The notes: a model not told the origin generated them from the sequence alone. 14,156 nt of DNA from JAAFHS01 sp043751715 (GCA_043751715.1 JAYUZO010000036.1:1-14156); one strand, 5' to 3'; shown: positions 1-7,201, counted from the first letter of the stretch. Program-made: numbers and translations.

Positions 1-143
1 TGTTTGGCCTGCGTGACAAACACGGTGCCACGCTGGTGCTGGTCACCCATGCGCCCGAACTTGCCGCGCGGTGCGACCGCACGGTGCGTATGGTGGATGG
101 CCGCATTGCTGCCGACACAGCCTTTGCCAAGGCCGCAGAATGA
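1..143 (+). CDS. ABC transporter ATP-binding protein, C-terminal fragment (YbbA/LolD-like)
   Basis: The left edge cuts this gene; only about 46 C-terminal codons are visible, read from base 3 to the TGA at 141-143. The peptide contains LVLVTHAPELAARCD, the strand-plus-H-loop of an ABC ATPase (histidine in VTH), followed by the usual end VRMVDGRI. Walker A, signature and Walker B lie outside the window. The stop overlaps the ATG of the permease gene (ATGA at 140-143), so the two are almost certainly co-translated and form one transporter. By partner type it should belong to the YbbA/LolD/MacB group, which drives mechanotransmission or extraction of substrates from the inner membrane rather than classical uptake. 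The ATPase assignment is firm; the subfamily is inferred from the permease. Confidence 0.85.
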   Translation, partial: FGLRDKHGATLVLVTHAPELAARCDRTVRMVDGRIAADTAFAKAAE

Positions 144-2653
144 GCCTGCCCCTCGCCGCCCGCTTTGCCCGGCGCGAATTGCGCGGCGGTCTGGCCGGGT
201 TCCGCGTGTTTCTGGCCTGCCTCGCCCTTGGTGTGGCGGCGATTGCCGGTGTCGGCACGATCCGCGCGGCGATTGAAACCGGCTTGCAGGATCAGGGCGC
301 GGTCATTCTGGGCGGCGATGCCCAGATGGAGTTTACCTATCGCTATGCCACGCCCGAAGAACGCGCCTTCATGGACCGCATCGCCACCGCAACGTCCGGG
401 ATCGTGGATTTCCGGTCAATGGTCGTTGTCGGGCAGGGTGATGCGGCAGACCACGCGCTGACGCAGATCAAGGCGGTAGATGATGCCTATCCGCTGGCAG
501 GCAGCGTCGTGCTGGAACCCGAAATTCCGCTGGCCGAGGCTTTGGCCGGGCAGGGTGCTGTCATGGACCGGGTGCTGGTTGACAGGCTGGGGCTGGCCAT
601 AGGCGATACTTTTGCCCTGGGTGCCACCAATTTCCGGCTTTCGGCCGTGCTGGTGCGTGAACCCGACAGTGCCGGCGGCGGCTTCACGCTGGGTCCGCGC
701 ACCATCGTGCTGACCACGGCCTTGGCTGACAGCGGCCTGATCGGCCCCGGATCGCTCTATGAAACCGAATACCGCATGCTGCTGCCGCCCGGTGCCAACC
801 TGCAGGCGTTGGAGGATGCAGCGGTGGCTGCCTTTCGCGATACCGGCCTGCGTTGGTCTGATAGCCGCCGTGCCGCACCGGGGGTGGAACGGTTTGTCGA
901 ACGCATCGGGTCTTTCCTGATCCTTGTCGGCCTTGCCGGGCTGGCCGTCGGCGGCGTGGGCATTGCCGCCGCCGTGCGCGCGTATCTGGAGGGCAAGATC
1001 CCCACCATCGCCACGCTGAAAACCCTTGGGGCCGACAGTGCGACAATTTTTCAGACCTATTTCCTGCAAATCGCCATCCTTTCGGCTTTGGGCGTAACGC
1101 TGGGCCTGATCCTGGGTGCGGGCATTCCCCTGCTGTTTGCCCCGGTGATCGAGGCATCGCTACCCTTTCCCGCCAGCATCGGCTTTGCCGCCTTGCCCCT
1201 GCTGGAGGCTGCGTTCTACGGCATTGTCACCGCGTTTTTGTTCACCCTGTGGCCCCTTGCCCGCAGTGAAAGCGTGCGCGCTGCGGCGCTGTACCGGGGT
1301 GCGGGCAGTGCAGGCCTGCCCCGCGCGCCCTATCTGATTGCACTGGGGCTGCTGGCGGCCGTGCTGATTGGCGGGGCGGTGTGGTTTTCTGACCGCTGGA
1401 CACTGGCCATCGGCACCACCGGCGGTGTGCTCGCGTCACTGTTTATCCTTGCCCTTGCCGCCTGGGGTCTGCGCCGCGCCGCACGCCGCATTGCGCGCAC
1501 CCCTGTCACCCATGGCCGCCCCGGCCTGCGCGCGGCCCTTGCCGCCATTGGTGGGCCACGCGCCGAGGCGACCAGCGTGATCCTGTCATTGGGCCTTGGC
1601 CTGTCGGTGCTGGCAGCCATCGGCCAGATTGACAGCAACCTGCGCGCGTCTATTGACCGCGATCTGCCCGAACGCGCACCCAGCTATTTCTTTGTCGATA
1701 TTCAGCCCGACCAGATTGACGGGTTCCTCAACCGCCTGACCACCGACCCCGCCGTATCAAAGGTGGAAAACGCCCCCATGCTGCGCGGTGTCATCACCCG
1801 CATCAATGGCCGCCCGGCGGAAGAGGTGGTGGGCGACCATTGGGTCATTCAGGGTGACCGGGGTGTGACCTATGCCACTACGCCGGGCACCAGTACCATC
1901 ACCGCAGGCACGTTCTGGGACGCCGATTATGCAGGCCCGCCCCAGATCAGCTTTGCCGCCGAAGAGGCCAAAGAAATGGGGCTGACGCTGGGTGATACCA
2001 TGACGGTCAATATCCTTGGCCGCGATATTGAGGCTGAAATAACCTCGTTCCGCGAAGTGGATTTTTCCAACGCAGGCATGGGTTTCGTGATGACGATGAA
2101 CCCCGCCGCCCTGCACGGCGCGCCGCATACCTTTATCGCCACGGTCTATTCCACGCCCGAGGCCGAGGCCCCCATCCTGCGTGACCTTGCCAGTGCCTAT
2201 CCCAACATCACCGCCATCCGCGTGCGCGATGCGATTGACCGCGTGACCGAGGCCCTGGGTGCCATTGCCACCGCTACGGCCTGGGCGGCGGCGGCCACCT
2301 TGCTGACCGGGTTCATCGTGCTGATCGGTGCGGCGGCGGCGGGTGAACGGGCGCGGGTCTATGAGGCGGCGGTGTTGAAAACGCTGGGGGCGACGCGCGG
2401 GGCCATCCTGCGGTCATTCGCGCTGCGGGCGGGCATCATGGGGGCTGCTGCGGGTGCGGTGGCGATTGTGGCTGGCTCGCTTGCGGGCTGGGCGGTGATG
2501 ACCTTTGTGATGCAGGGGGAGTACCGGTTCGAATGGATCAGCGCCCTTGCCATCGTGCTGGGCGGCGTGGCGATCACGCTGGTGGCCGGGCTGATCTTCG
2601 CCTGGCGGCCACTGGCAGCGCGGCCAGCACAGGTACTGCGCGCGCAGGATTAG
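140..2653 (+). CDS. ABC transporter permease, FtsX/MacB-like (YbbP family)
   Basis: Product of 837 residues, close to E. coli YbbP (about 800). Start chosen at 140 because the ATG overlaps the upstream ATPase stop and AAGG lies seven bases before it; an open frame continues upstream to 71 but lies inside the ATPase gene. The layout is a double MacB-type permease. A first membrane segment is near residues 22-42, followed by a periplasmic MacB_PCD-like region to about 240. The first FtsX block is at about 265-385, containing IPTIATLKTLGADSATIF. Two more membrane segments fall at about 400-465. A second anchor near 500 leads to a second periplasmic domain, and the second FtsX block is at about 715-830, containing YEAAVLKTLGATRGAI. 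The repeated LKTLGA motif marks the cytoplasmic coupling loops. In many proteobacteria such pairs sit beside an arylesterase/TesA gene; that would be upstream and is not visible. The substrate is unknown. Confidence 0.92.
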   Translation: MSLPLAARFARRELRGGLAGFRVFLACLALGVAAIAGVGTIRAAIETGLQDQGAVILGGDAQMEFTYRYATPEERAFMDRIATATSGIVDFRSMVVVGQGDAADHALTQIKAVDDAYPLAGSVVLEPEIPLAEALAGQGAVMDRVLVDRLGLAIGDTFALGATNFRLSAVLVREPDSAGGGFTLGPRTIVLTTALADSGLIGPGSLYETEYRMLLPPGANLQALEDAAVAAFRDTGLRWSDSRRAAPGVERFVERIGSFLILVGLAGLAVGGVGIAAAVRAYLEGKIPTIATLKTLGADSATIFQTYFLQIAILSALGVTLGLILGAGIPLLFAPVIEASLPFPASIGFAALPLLEAAFYGIVTAFLFTLWPLARSESVRAAALYRGAGSAGLPRAPYLIALGLLAAVLIGGAVWFSDRWTLAIGTTGGVLASLFILALAAWGLRRAARRIARTPVTHGRPGLRAALAAIGGPRAEATSVILSLGLGLSVLAAIGQIDSNLRASIDRDLPERAPSYFFVDIQPDQIDGFLNRLTTDPAVSKVENAPMLRGVITRINGRPAEEVVGDHWVIQGDRGVTYATTPGTSTITAGTFWDADYAGPPQISFAAEEAKEMGLTLGDTMTVNILGRDIEAEITSFREVDFSNAGMGFVMTMNPAALHGAPHTFIATVYSTPEAEAPILRDLASAYPNITAIRVRDAIDRVTEALGAIATATAWAAAATLLTGFIVLIGAAAAGERARVYEAAVLKTLGATRGAILRSFALRAGIMGAAAGAVAIVAGSLAGWAVMTFVMQGEYRFEWISALAIVLGGVAITLVAGLIFAWRPLAARPAQVLRAQD

Positions 2654-2680
2654 TGCGGGGTGGCGGTGCGCCTGCGCCGG

Positions 2681-2736
2681 GAAAAGGATCCAGTAGACCC
2701 TTTTCAGCCCCGAACGCCCGCACACGCCTGTGCGGG
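2681..2736 (+). terminator. Two hairpins downstream of the ABC operon
   Basis: Two stem-loops follow the permease stop. The first has a 7-bp perfect stem (GAAAAGG 2681-2687 with CCTTTTC 2699-2705) and an 11-base loop. The second has an 8-bp perfect stem (CCCGCACA 2717-2724 with TGTGCGGG 2729-2736) and a 4-base loop. A run of six T at 2760-2765 lies well beyond the second hairpin, so neither is a textbook intrinsic terminator. They are the only candidates for ending the ABC transcript before the convergent hydrolase gene. Confidence 0.4.
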
Positions 2737-2738
2737 CC

Positions 2739-2805
2739 GGGCCGTTGATGCAGCAAACCTTTTTTCACCCTTTCCCCACCCCTGCCGCCGGGGTGCAAAG
2801 CTGAC
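2739..2805 (+). repeat. Dispersed intergenic repeat, copy A
   Basis: This stretch begins GGGCCGTTGATGCAGCAA and ends CCGCCGGGGTGCAAAGCTGAC. Both blocks recur in the same order and at almost the same spacing at 4584-4648. Inside it CACCCC (2777-2782) pairs with GGGGTG (2790-2795) around a 7-base loop, giving a hairpin just before CAAAGCTGAC. It lies between convergent genes and codes for nothing recognisable. The identity between copies is seen directly; that this is a family-wide element is inferred. Confidence 0.75.
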
Positions 2806-2858
2806 AAGTCAGGGGTAGGATGGAAGCTAAACCGCTACGGTAGGAGGCATCTTGCGGG

Positions 2859-2884
2859 GGGGTGGCGGCTTGGCAAGCCACCCC
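2859..2884 (-). terminator. GC-rich hairpin after the hydrolase gene
   Basis: A perfect 8-bp stem (GGGGTGGC 2859-2866 with GCCACCCC 2877-2884) encloses a 10-base loop, starting eight bases after the hydrolase stop on the minus strand. No T-tract follows (the next bases on that strand are C-rich), so it would be a weak intrinsic terminator or an mRNA-end stabiliser. Its position at the end of the regulator-hydrolase operon supports a 3'-end role. Confidence 0.45.
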
Positions 2885-2892
2885 AGGCTCTC

Positions 2893-3804
2893 TCACGGCG
2901 CAAGGCGCAATTCCTGCCCCGGTTCCAGAATGAACCCCTTCGTCGCAGGCGCGCGGTCCTTCAGGGCGGTGATGAACCGTTCGGGCGTACCGTCGTAGGA
3001 CAGGATAAATCCATCGGTGAACCAGCTTCCGTGAAAGCGGTAGTGAATCGGCACCGCGACCTCGGCATCGATCAGCCCGGCAAGCTGGGCCGCATCTTCG
3101 GCGTTCATCACGACCTGCTGGCCCATCACGCTAAGCCCGTTCACCGCAAACAGGGCCAACTGGATTGACGGAAAGCGCTTTGCCAGATCGTCCAGTTCCG
3201 GAATGAGCAGCGTGTCGGCCCCGAAATAAACGGTCGAGCCGTTGGCTTGGATGACAAATGTCACCTCCGGCACCTTGTGGGCTGCAGGGGCAGCGGTGAT
3301 GGTCAGCGGACCAACTGTCGCGCTTTCCCACGGCGCTAGTTCGCGGACATTGGTGAAGCCTGCCGCCAGTGCCGCCTCGACCATGTTCGGCCCGACAAAA
3401 AAGGGCACGGCTTTGTCGGGGTAGCTTGCGAAGGTCGCGATATCGAAGTGATCGTAGTGTTCGTGGCTTGCCACCACAGCGGTCAGCGGCGGCAACTGAT
3501 CCATGGTGATCCCCAAGGGTTCGCCATGATGGTAGTGCGTCTTTTCGCTGAACCACGGGTCGGTCAGCACAGTCGCATTGCCGAAGTCGAGCAGTACCGA
3601 CGCATGTGCGATCCGGGTCACGGTGAACGGCTCGCGGGTTTGGCCGAGTTGGCCTTTCAGTTGAGCTTGCAGCGGTGCAAGTGGCGGCTCGATCAGCGCA
3701 GGTGCAGGCCGAAGCGGCGCCAGCAGGAATGACGCGGCCAGAAGGCCGCCCGCGGCGGTGATGGCCGTCGCCATTGCAATTGCAATCATGGCAGGGGTAT
3801 TCAT
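2893..3804 (-). CDS. Membrane-anchored metallo-beta-lactamase-fold hydrolase (UlaG/Lactamase_B_2-like)
   Basis: Product of 303 residues. Start set at 3804 because AAGGAG sits a few bases upstream on the minus strand. The frame is open to an ATG at 3864, but that codon directly follows the upstream gene's stop and would put 20 unlikely residues before the signal sequence. Residues about 5-30 form a hydrophobic signal peptide or anchor, so the enzyme probably acts at or beyond the inner membrane. The metal site is complete: HEHYDH (His114, His116, Asp118, His119), His176 in PAAHKVPE, Asp197 in FGADT and His254 in PIHYRFHG. The one-chain layout with IAHASVLLDF at the start of the fold and a late PIHY histidine matches the UlaG/NAPE-PLD-like branch rather than true beta-lactamases. 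The substrate cannot be read from sequence. It lies 60 bases behind a Crp/Fnr-type regulator gene, probably in the same transcript. Confidence 0.88.
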   Translation of the reverse strand: MNTPAMIAIAMATAITAAGGLLAASFLLAPLRPAPALIEPPLAPLQAQLKGQLGQTREPFTVTRIAHASVLLDFGNATVLTDPWFSEKTHYHHGEPLGITMDQLPPLTAVVASHEHYDHFDIATFASYPDKAVPFFVGPNMVEAALAAGFTNVRELAPWESATVGPLTITAAPAAHKVPEVTFVIQANGSTVYFGADTLLIPELDDLAKRFPSIQLALFAVNGLSVMGQQVVMNAEDAAQLAGLIDAEVAVPIHYRFHGSWFTDGFILSYDGTPERFITALKDRAPATKGFILEPGQELRLAP

Positions 3805-3864
3805 TTCGATCTCCTTGTTGGTCACGACTGCGGGCAGGGTGACAGGGTCGAAATGAAGCGTCAT

Positions 3865-4464
3865 TCACCTGGGTTCATCGGCGATCCGCCGTTTCAGGCG
3901 CGACAGAGATTGCGGCTGGATGCCAAGATAAGACGCAAGGTAGTATTGCGGAATGGCGTGGGCCTGGCTGCCAAACTGCGCCAGCATCGTTCGGTACCGG
4001 GTTTCGGCGTCCTGCTGCAGGAACGAAAGCTCTCGCTGTTCCTTGCGGACATAAAGAAACTCTGCAACGCGCCTCCCGACCTTTTGCCATTCAATATCCG
4101 TGTCGTAGAGGTCCAGCAGGATCTGGTAGGGCCAGACCATCAGCCTGCTGCGAACGACCGCCTCGATGGCCACTTCGGCCGGGCGACCCAAAGCGGCACT
4201 GCCAAAAGACAGCGTAAAGCTGCCCTGCAGGCCAAAATCTTTGGTGGAGTCGGTTCCGTCAGAGGTCAGCGCAAAGTACCGAACGATGCCTTCCTCGATA
4301 AAGGCAACCTCATGCCGGTCCTGCCCCAGCTGGCAAAAGCTTTCACCGGCCTCAAGCAGGCGGGGCCGGCCCCTTGCCACAAAAGCTTCGATCTGCGCGA
4401 GTCGCACGTTGGCAAAACGGCACAAATACGCTGCGATCTGTTGAGAGGTTTCAGAATGGGACAT
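3865..4464 (-). CDS. Crp/Fnr-family transcriptional regulator
   Basis: Product of 199 residues. Start set at the ATG at 4464, which has AAGG ten bases upstream; the frame also stays open to a TTG at 4515, which is less likely. Residues about 20-120 look like a cyclic-nucleotide-binding-type beta-barrel (LLEAGESFCQLGQDRHEVAFIEEGIVRYF), followed by a long dimerisation helix (WQKVGRRVAEFLYVRKEQRE). The C-terminal helix-turn-helix is in IPQYYLASYLGIQPQSLSRL. Only two cysteines are present (in YLCRF and ESFCQL), so the four-cysteine iron-sulfur site of FNR is absent. The residues for cAMP binding are not obvious, so the effector is unknown. The hydrolase gene starts 60 bases downstream on the same strand, making it the likeliest regulatory target or co-regulated partner. 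The family is firm; its function is inferred. Confidence 0.88.
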   Translation of the reverse strand: MSHSETSQQIAAYLCRFANVRLAQIEAFVARGRPRLLEAGESFCQLGQDRHEVAFIEEGIVRYFALTSDGTDSTKDFGLQGSFTLSFGSAALGRPAEVAIEAVVRSRLMVWPYQILLDLYDTDIEWQKVGRRVAEFLYVRKEQRELSFLQQDAETRYRTMLAQFGSQAHAIPQYYLASYLGIQPQSLSRLKRRIADEPR

Positions 4465-4540
4465 TGGCAAGCGACCTTGGTAATGATTTGGGGTGGCGAA
4501 ACGCAGGGTGATCAATGGATTGCGCCGTCGTGAAGATTTT

Positions 4541-4580
4541 AAGCGCGTGGGGGTGGTGGGTTGGCACCCACCCTACGCTT
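4541..4580. repeat. Imperfect hairpin with GGTGGG/CCCACC core
   Basis: GGTGGG (4555-4560) pairs with CCCACC (4567-4572) around TTGGCA, and the ends AAGCG (4541-4545) and CGCTT (4576-4580) also pair. On the minus strand it reads CGTAGGGTGGGTGCCAACCC, resembling REP-like palindromes seen between genes in many high-GC bacteria. It directly abuts repeat copy B. Confidence 0.55.
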
Positions 4581-4583
4581 GCT

Positions 4584-4648
4584 GGGCCGTTGATGCAGCA
4601 ACCCTCTTTGCGCTACATCGCCCATGACCGCCGGGGTGCAAAGCTGAC
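4584..4648 (+). repeat. Dispersed intergenic repeat, copy B
   Basis: Second copy of the element at 2739-2805. It shares GGGCCGTTGATGCAGCAA at the left end and CCGCCGGGGTGCAAAGCTGAC at the right end, with a diverged middle of similar length. The orientation matches copy A, so the two lie as direct repeats on either side of the regulator-hydrolase operon. The right end takes part in the inverted repeat with 4717-4731. Confidence 0.75.
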
Positions 4649-4731
4649 CGCGGCTGAGGCGACGGGGCACTTGGGGTGCAACCTGTGCCGCCCCCGCCCC
4701 GTGAGTGCAGTTCGGGCGCGGTCAGCTTTGC
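4638..4731. repeat. Perfect 15-bp inverted repeat with nested stems
   Basis: GCAAAGCTGACCGCG at 4638-4652 is exactly mirrored by CGCGGTCAGCTTTGC at 4717-4731, with 64 bases between. Inside, ACGGGGC (4662-4668) can pair with GCCCCGT (4696-4702), and GGCAC (4666-4670) with GTGCC (4685-4689) as an alternative. As RNA this would fold into a long branched stem. The right arm is an inverted partial copy of the dispersed repeat, so the structure could be a simple by-product of two opposed copies. Confidence 0.6.
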
Positions 4732-4840
4732 TTGGGGTGAAGTTGGCGGGGGAGGTAGGATCGGATGGTGCGATTTAGCGCACGCTAAGGCCCGCTCGAC
4801 CGCCTGCAATGGCCAAGCGTTGCAGCACACACCTTGGCAC

Positions 4841-4872
4841 CCTCCCCGCCGACGGGGAGCAAATCTGACAGG
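4841..4872 (+). repeat. Dispersed intergenic repeat, diverged partial copy C
   Basis: CTCCCCG (4842-4848) pairs with CGGGGAG (4853-4859) around CCGA, then CAAATCTGACAGG follows. The arrangement, a C-rich/G-rich hairpin followed by CAAA.CTGACA, repeats the right half of copies A and B. It lies 112 bases before the 3' end of the small membrane protein gene on the opposite strand and could help end that transcript, but no T-run follows on that side. Confidence 0.5.
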
Positions 4873-4983
4873 AGTTTGGGTGGCAACCGTCCAAATCTTT
4901 TGTGCATGCCGAAACCAGTCCGGTGCACTTATTTCAATGATGAACGCCTTCGCGGGCTGGCGGCGATGTAGGTTGAACAGACC

Positions 4984-5319
4984 CTATTGGTTAATATACT
5001 TTTGCGAGGGTTCGTTCAGCGGAAGCGATATTTGCAATTGTCCCGATATGAAATTGAGATCACCGGAGGCGCTGCTGACGTTGTATCCCTGACCTAACAG
5101 GTGCTTGATATACATCTTATTATAAATAAACGCGAAAACGATACCAGACAAACCGAAAGTCAGCAATGCAAGGAAAAGCTGTATAAAAAACCCTGACCAA
5201 TGGCCTCGAAACAAACTGGGAAAAACTCCGAAAAAGAATGTTGTCCAAGAAAACCCAACGGGAGCTCCCTTCATACTGCCAGAGAAAGGATGTACGAAGT
5301 TAATGCTTGCGTATGCCAT
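4984..5319 (-). CDS. Small membrane protein of unknown function (resembles HrgC/DUF2628-type proteins)
   Basis: Product of 111 residues. ATG at 5319 has AGGA nine bases upstream. Residues about 18-35 (PVGFSWTTFFFGVFPSLFRG) and about 42-66 form two hydrophobic segments. The pattern of a KGAPVGFSW turn, FFFG.FP.LFRG and a later FAFIYNKMYIKHLLGQGY is what I associate with small proteins annotated HrgC or DUF2628-like; I am unsure of the name. The tail after residue 80 is polar. Codon use is A/T-ending and the surrounding 4984-5410 is clearly A+T-rich next to GC-rich neighbours, which suggests acquisition by transfer. It is separated from pyrG by 93 bases and lies downstream of it on the same strand. 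The role is unknown. Confidence 0.7.
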   Translation of the reverse strand: MAYASINFVHPFSGSMKGAPVGFSWTTFFFGVFPSLFRGHWSGFFIQLFLALLTFGLSGIVFAFIYNKMYIKHLLGQGYNVSSASGDLNFISGQLQISLPLNEPSQKYINQ

Positions 5320-5374
5320 ATTCTATCCTACAGAAGCCATTCTACAACTTTCAGGTAATCATACTCATTTAAGG

Positions 5375-5407
5375 CTGTAAAGGATATTACCTGTAAAGGG
5401 AAATTAC
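5375..5407. repeat. Two tandem imperfect 16-17-bp repeats downstream of pyrG
   Basis: CTGTAAAGGATATTAC (5375-5390) is followed at once by CTGTAAAGGGAAATTAC (5391-5407); they differ by a one-base insertion and two substitutions. On the minus strand each unit contains TTTACA, a -35-like hexamer, and both lie between the pyrG stop and the start of the small membrane protein gene. This could be an operator or promoter region for that gene, or the scar of an insertion. No well-spaced -10 element is evident. Confidence 0.5.
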
Positions 5408-5412
5408 CCCCC

Positions 5413-7056
5413 TCACACCAACCGCGCCCCCTCCACCGCCGCCCGCACGAAATCCGCAAACAGCGGGTGCGGGGCGAACGGCTTCGATTTCAACTCCGGG
5501 TGGAACTGCACGCCGATAAACCACGGGTGATCGCGCACCTCTACGATCTCGGGCAACCGTCCGTCCGGTGACATGCCGGAAAACAGCAGGCCGCAGCCCT
5601 CGAGTTGGGCCTTGTAGGCGATATCCACCTCATACCGGTGGCGGTGGCGTTCTTCGATGGTTGTGGTGCCATAAATGCGGGCCACGGCGGACCCCGGCGT
5701 CAGCGTGGCGGTATACGCGCCCAGCCGCATGGTGCCGCCTTTGGCGTCATCGGCCTTGCGCCGGACGGTGTGGTTGCCCTGCACCCATTCCTTGAGGTGA
5801 TAGACCACGGGGGTAAAGCGGCGCGCGCCGGCCTCCACGTCAAACTCCTCACTTCCGGCGTCAGCCACGCCTGCAAGGTTACGCGCTGCCTCAATTACGG
5901 CCATTTGCATGCCAAGGCAGATGCCCAGATAGGGGATCTTTTTCTCGCGGGCATAGCGGGCGGCGGCGATCTTGCCTTCGGTGCCGCGTTCGCCAAAGCC
6001 ACCGGGCACAAGGATGGCGTTGAAGCCTTCCAGATAGGGCGCAGGATCGGCACCTTCGAATATTTCGGCGTCAATCCATTCGGCGCGCACCTTTGTACGG
6101 TTGGCCATGCCACCATGCGTCAGCGCCTCTGCGATGGATTTATAGGCATCTTCCAGCTGGGTATACTTGCCGACAATGGCCACGCGCACCTCACCCTCGG
6201 GATTCTTGATGCGGTCCATCACGTCTTCCCACCGCGCCAGATTTGGCTTTGGCGCGGGGGTAATGCCAAAGGCATCAAGCACGGCCTGATCAAGGCCCGC
6301 GCGGTGATAGGCCAGCGGGGCCTCGTAGATGGTTTTCAGGTCATAGGCGGGGATGACGTGTTCCTTGCGCACGTTGCAGAACAGCGCGATTTTGGCGAGT
6401 TCCTTTTCCGGGATCGGGTGTTCAGACCGGCAGACCAGCACATCAGGCGCAAGGCCGATGGATTGCAGTTCCTTGACCGAATGCTGGGTGGGTTTGGTCT
6501 TCAGCTCTCCGCTGGCCGCCAGATACGGCAGCAGGGTCAGGTGCATCAGAATGGACTGCCCGCGCGGGCGTTCATGAATGAACTGGCGGATGGATTCGAA
6601 GAACGGCAGGCCTTCGATATCGCCGACGGTGCCGCCGATTTCACACAGCATGAAGTCAACCTCTGCATCACCGATGCGCAGGAAATCCTTGATTTCATTG
6701 GTGACGTGCGGAATGACCTGAATGGTCTTGCCCAGATAATCGCCCCGGCGTTCCTTTTCCAGCACGTTGGAATAGATGCGACCGGAACTGATGCTGTCGG
6801 TCTGGCGGGCATGCACGCCGGTGAAACGTTCGTAATGGCCAAGGTCAAGATCGGTTTCAGCGCCATCGTCGGTGACGAACACCTCGCCATGTTCAAAGGG
6901 CGACATCGTGCCGGGGTCGACGTTGAGGTAGGGGTCAAGCTTGCGCAGGCGGACAGTATAGCCACGGGCCTGCAGCAGCGCACCGAGGGCAGCGGATGCA
7001 AGGCCCTTGCCCAGCGATGAGACAACACCGCCGGTGATGAAAATGTAACGCGCCAT
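5413..7056 (-). CDS. pyrG: CTP synthase (glutamine-hydrolysing)
   Basis: Converts UTP, ATP and glutamine to CTP in the cytoplasm, the last step of pyrimidine nucleotide synthesis. The 547 residues are full length (E. coli 545). The synthetase domain (about 1-270) begins MARYIFITGGVVSSLGKGLA with its ATP-binding loop, and contains KLDPYLNVDPGTMSPFEHGEVFV cut by Asp72 of the metal site and CEIGGTVGDIEG (Glu139). The linker carries KYTQLEDAYKSI. The class I glutaminase domain (about 290-545) has PGGFGERG (351-358), nucleophile Cys380 in GICLGMQMA, and His519/Glu521 in FHPE. All catalytic residues expected of the family are present. secG lies 145 bases upstream on the same strand, an order common in alphaproteobacteria. 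The gap between them holds a small stem (7172-7189) but no recognised regulatory element. Confidence 0.98.
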   Translation of the reverse strand: MARYIFITGGVVSSLGKGLASAALGALLQARGYTVRLRKLDPYLNVDPGTMSPFEHGEVFVTDDGAETDLDLGHYERFTGVHARQTDSISSGRIYSNVLEKERRGDYLGKTIQVIPHVTNEIKDFLRIGDAEVDFMLCEIGGTVGDIEGLPFFESIRQFIHERPRGQSILMHLTLLPYLAASGELKTKPTQHSVKELQSIGLAPDVLVCRSEHPIPEKELAKIALFCNVRKEHVIPAYDLKTIYEAPLAYHRAGLDQAVLDAFGITPAPKPNLARWEDVMDRIKNPEGEVRVAIVGKYTQLEDAYKSIAEALTHGGMANRTKVRAEWIDAEIFEGADPAPYLEGFNAILVPGGFGERGTEGKIAAARYAREKKIPYLGICLGMQMAVIEAARNLAGVADAGSEEFDVEAGARRFTPVVYHLKEWVQGNHTVRRKADDAKGGTMRLGAYTATLTPGSAVARIYGTTTIEERHRHRYEVDIAYKAQLEGCGLLFSGMSPDGRLPEIVEVRDHPWFIGVQFHPELKSKPFAPHPLFADFVRAAVEGARLV

Positions 7057-7201
7057 GTGGAAAGCCCCCGTTTTATTACGGCGATTCGGCGGTGCAGAAT
7101 CGCGGTATCACGGGATTTGAGACGTAAAGGAAGGCGCGCCAATGCGCAAGACGAACCCCAAGATGATGTCACGGCAAGCGGTGTTGCCGCAACAGGTGGG
7201 G

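Larger units (their letters stand above)
4465..4983. other. 519-base non-coding, repeat- and hairpin-rich region
   Basis: No open frame here has a convincing start, codon pattern or recognisable product. The stretch instead holds several palindromes and repeats, listed separately: an imperfect long hairpin at 4541-4580, repeat copy B, a 15-bp inverted repeat, a short palindrome at 4775-4788 (TTAGCG/CGCTAA around CA) and repeat copy C. The promoter of the Crp/Fnr-type gene must lie in its left part, but I see no pair of -35/-10 hexamers I would trust. Confidence 0.7.

Noticed and set aside
3805..3864. Extended start for the MBL-fold hydrolase at 3864, directly after the regulator's stop
   Set aside because: No properly spaced ribosome binding site; the internal ATG at 3804 has AAGGAG and places the signal segment at the N-terminus.
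4515..4830. Short open frames in the gene-free region (for example 4515-4778 plus and 4573-4830 minus)
   Set aside because: They coincide with repeats and hairpins, have no ribosome binding site of note, and give Cys/Arg/Pro-rich peptides without any known pattern.
2739..4872. Insertion sequence or CRISPR array as explanation for the repeats
   Set aside because: No transposase frame lies between the copies, and the copies are few, irregularly spaced and partly inverted, unlike a CRISPR array.
5605..7020. Long open frame of about 470 codons on the plus strand opposite pyrG
   Set aside because: It lies wholly within an unmistakable CTP synthase gene on the other strand, its protein resembles no family, and high-GC codon bias creates such antisense frames.
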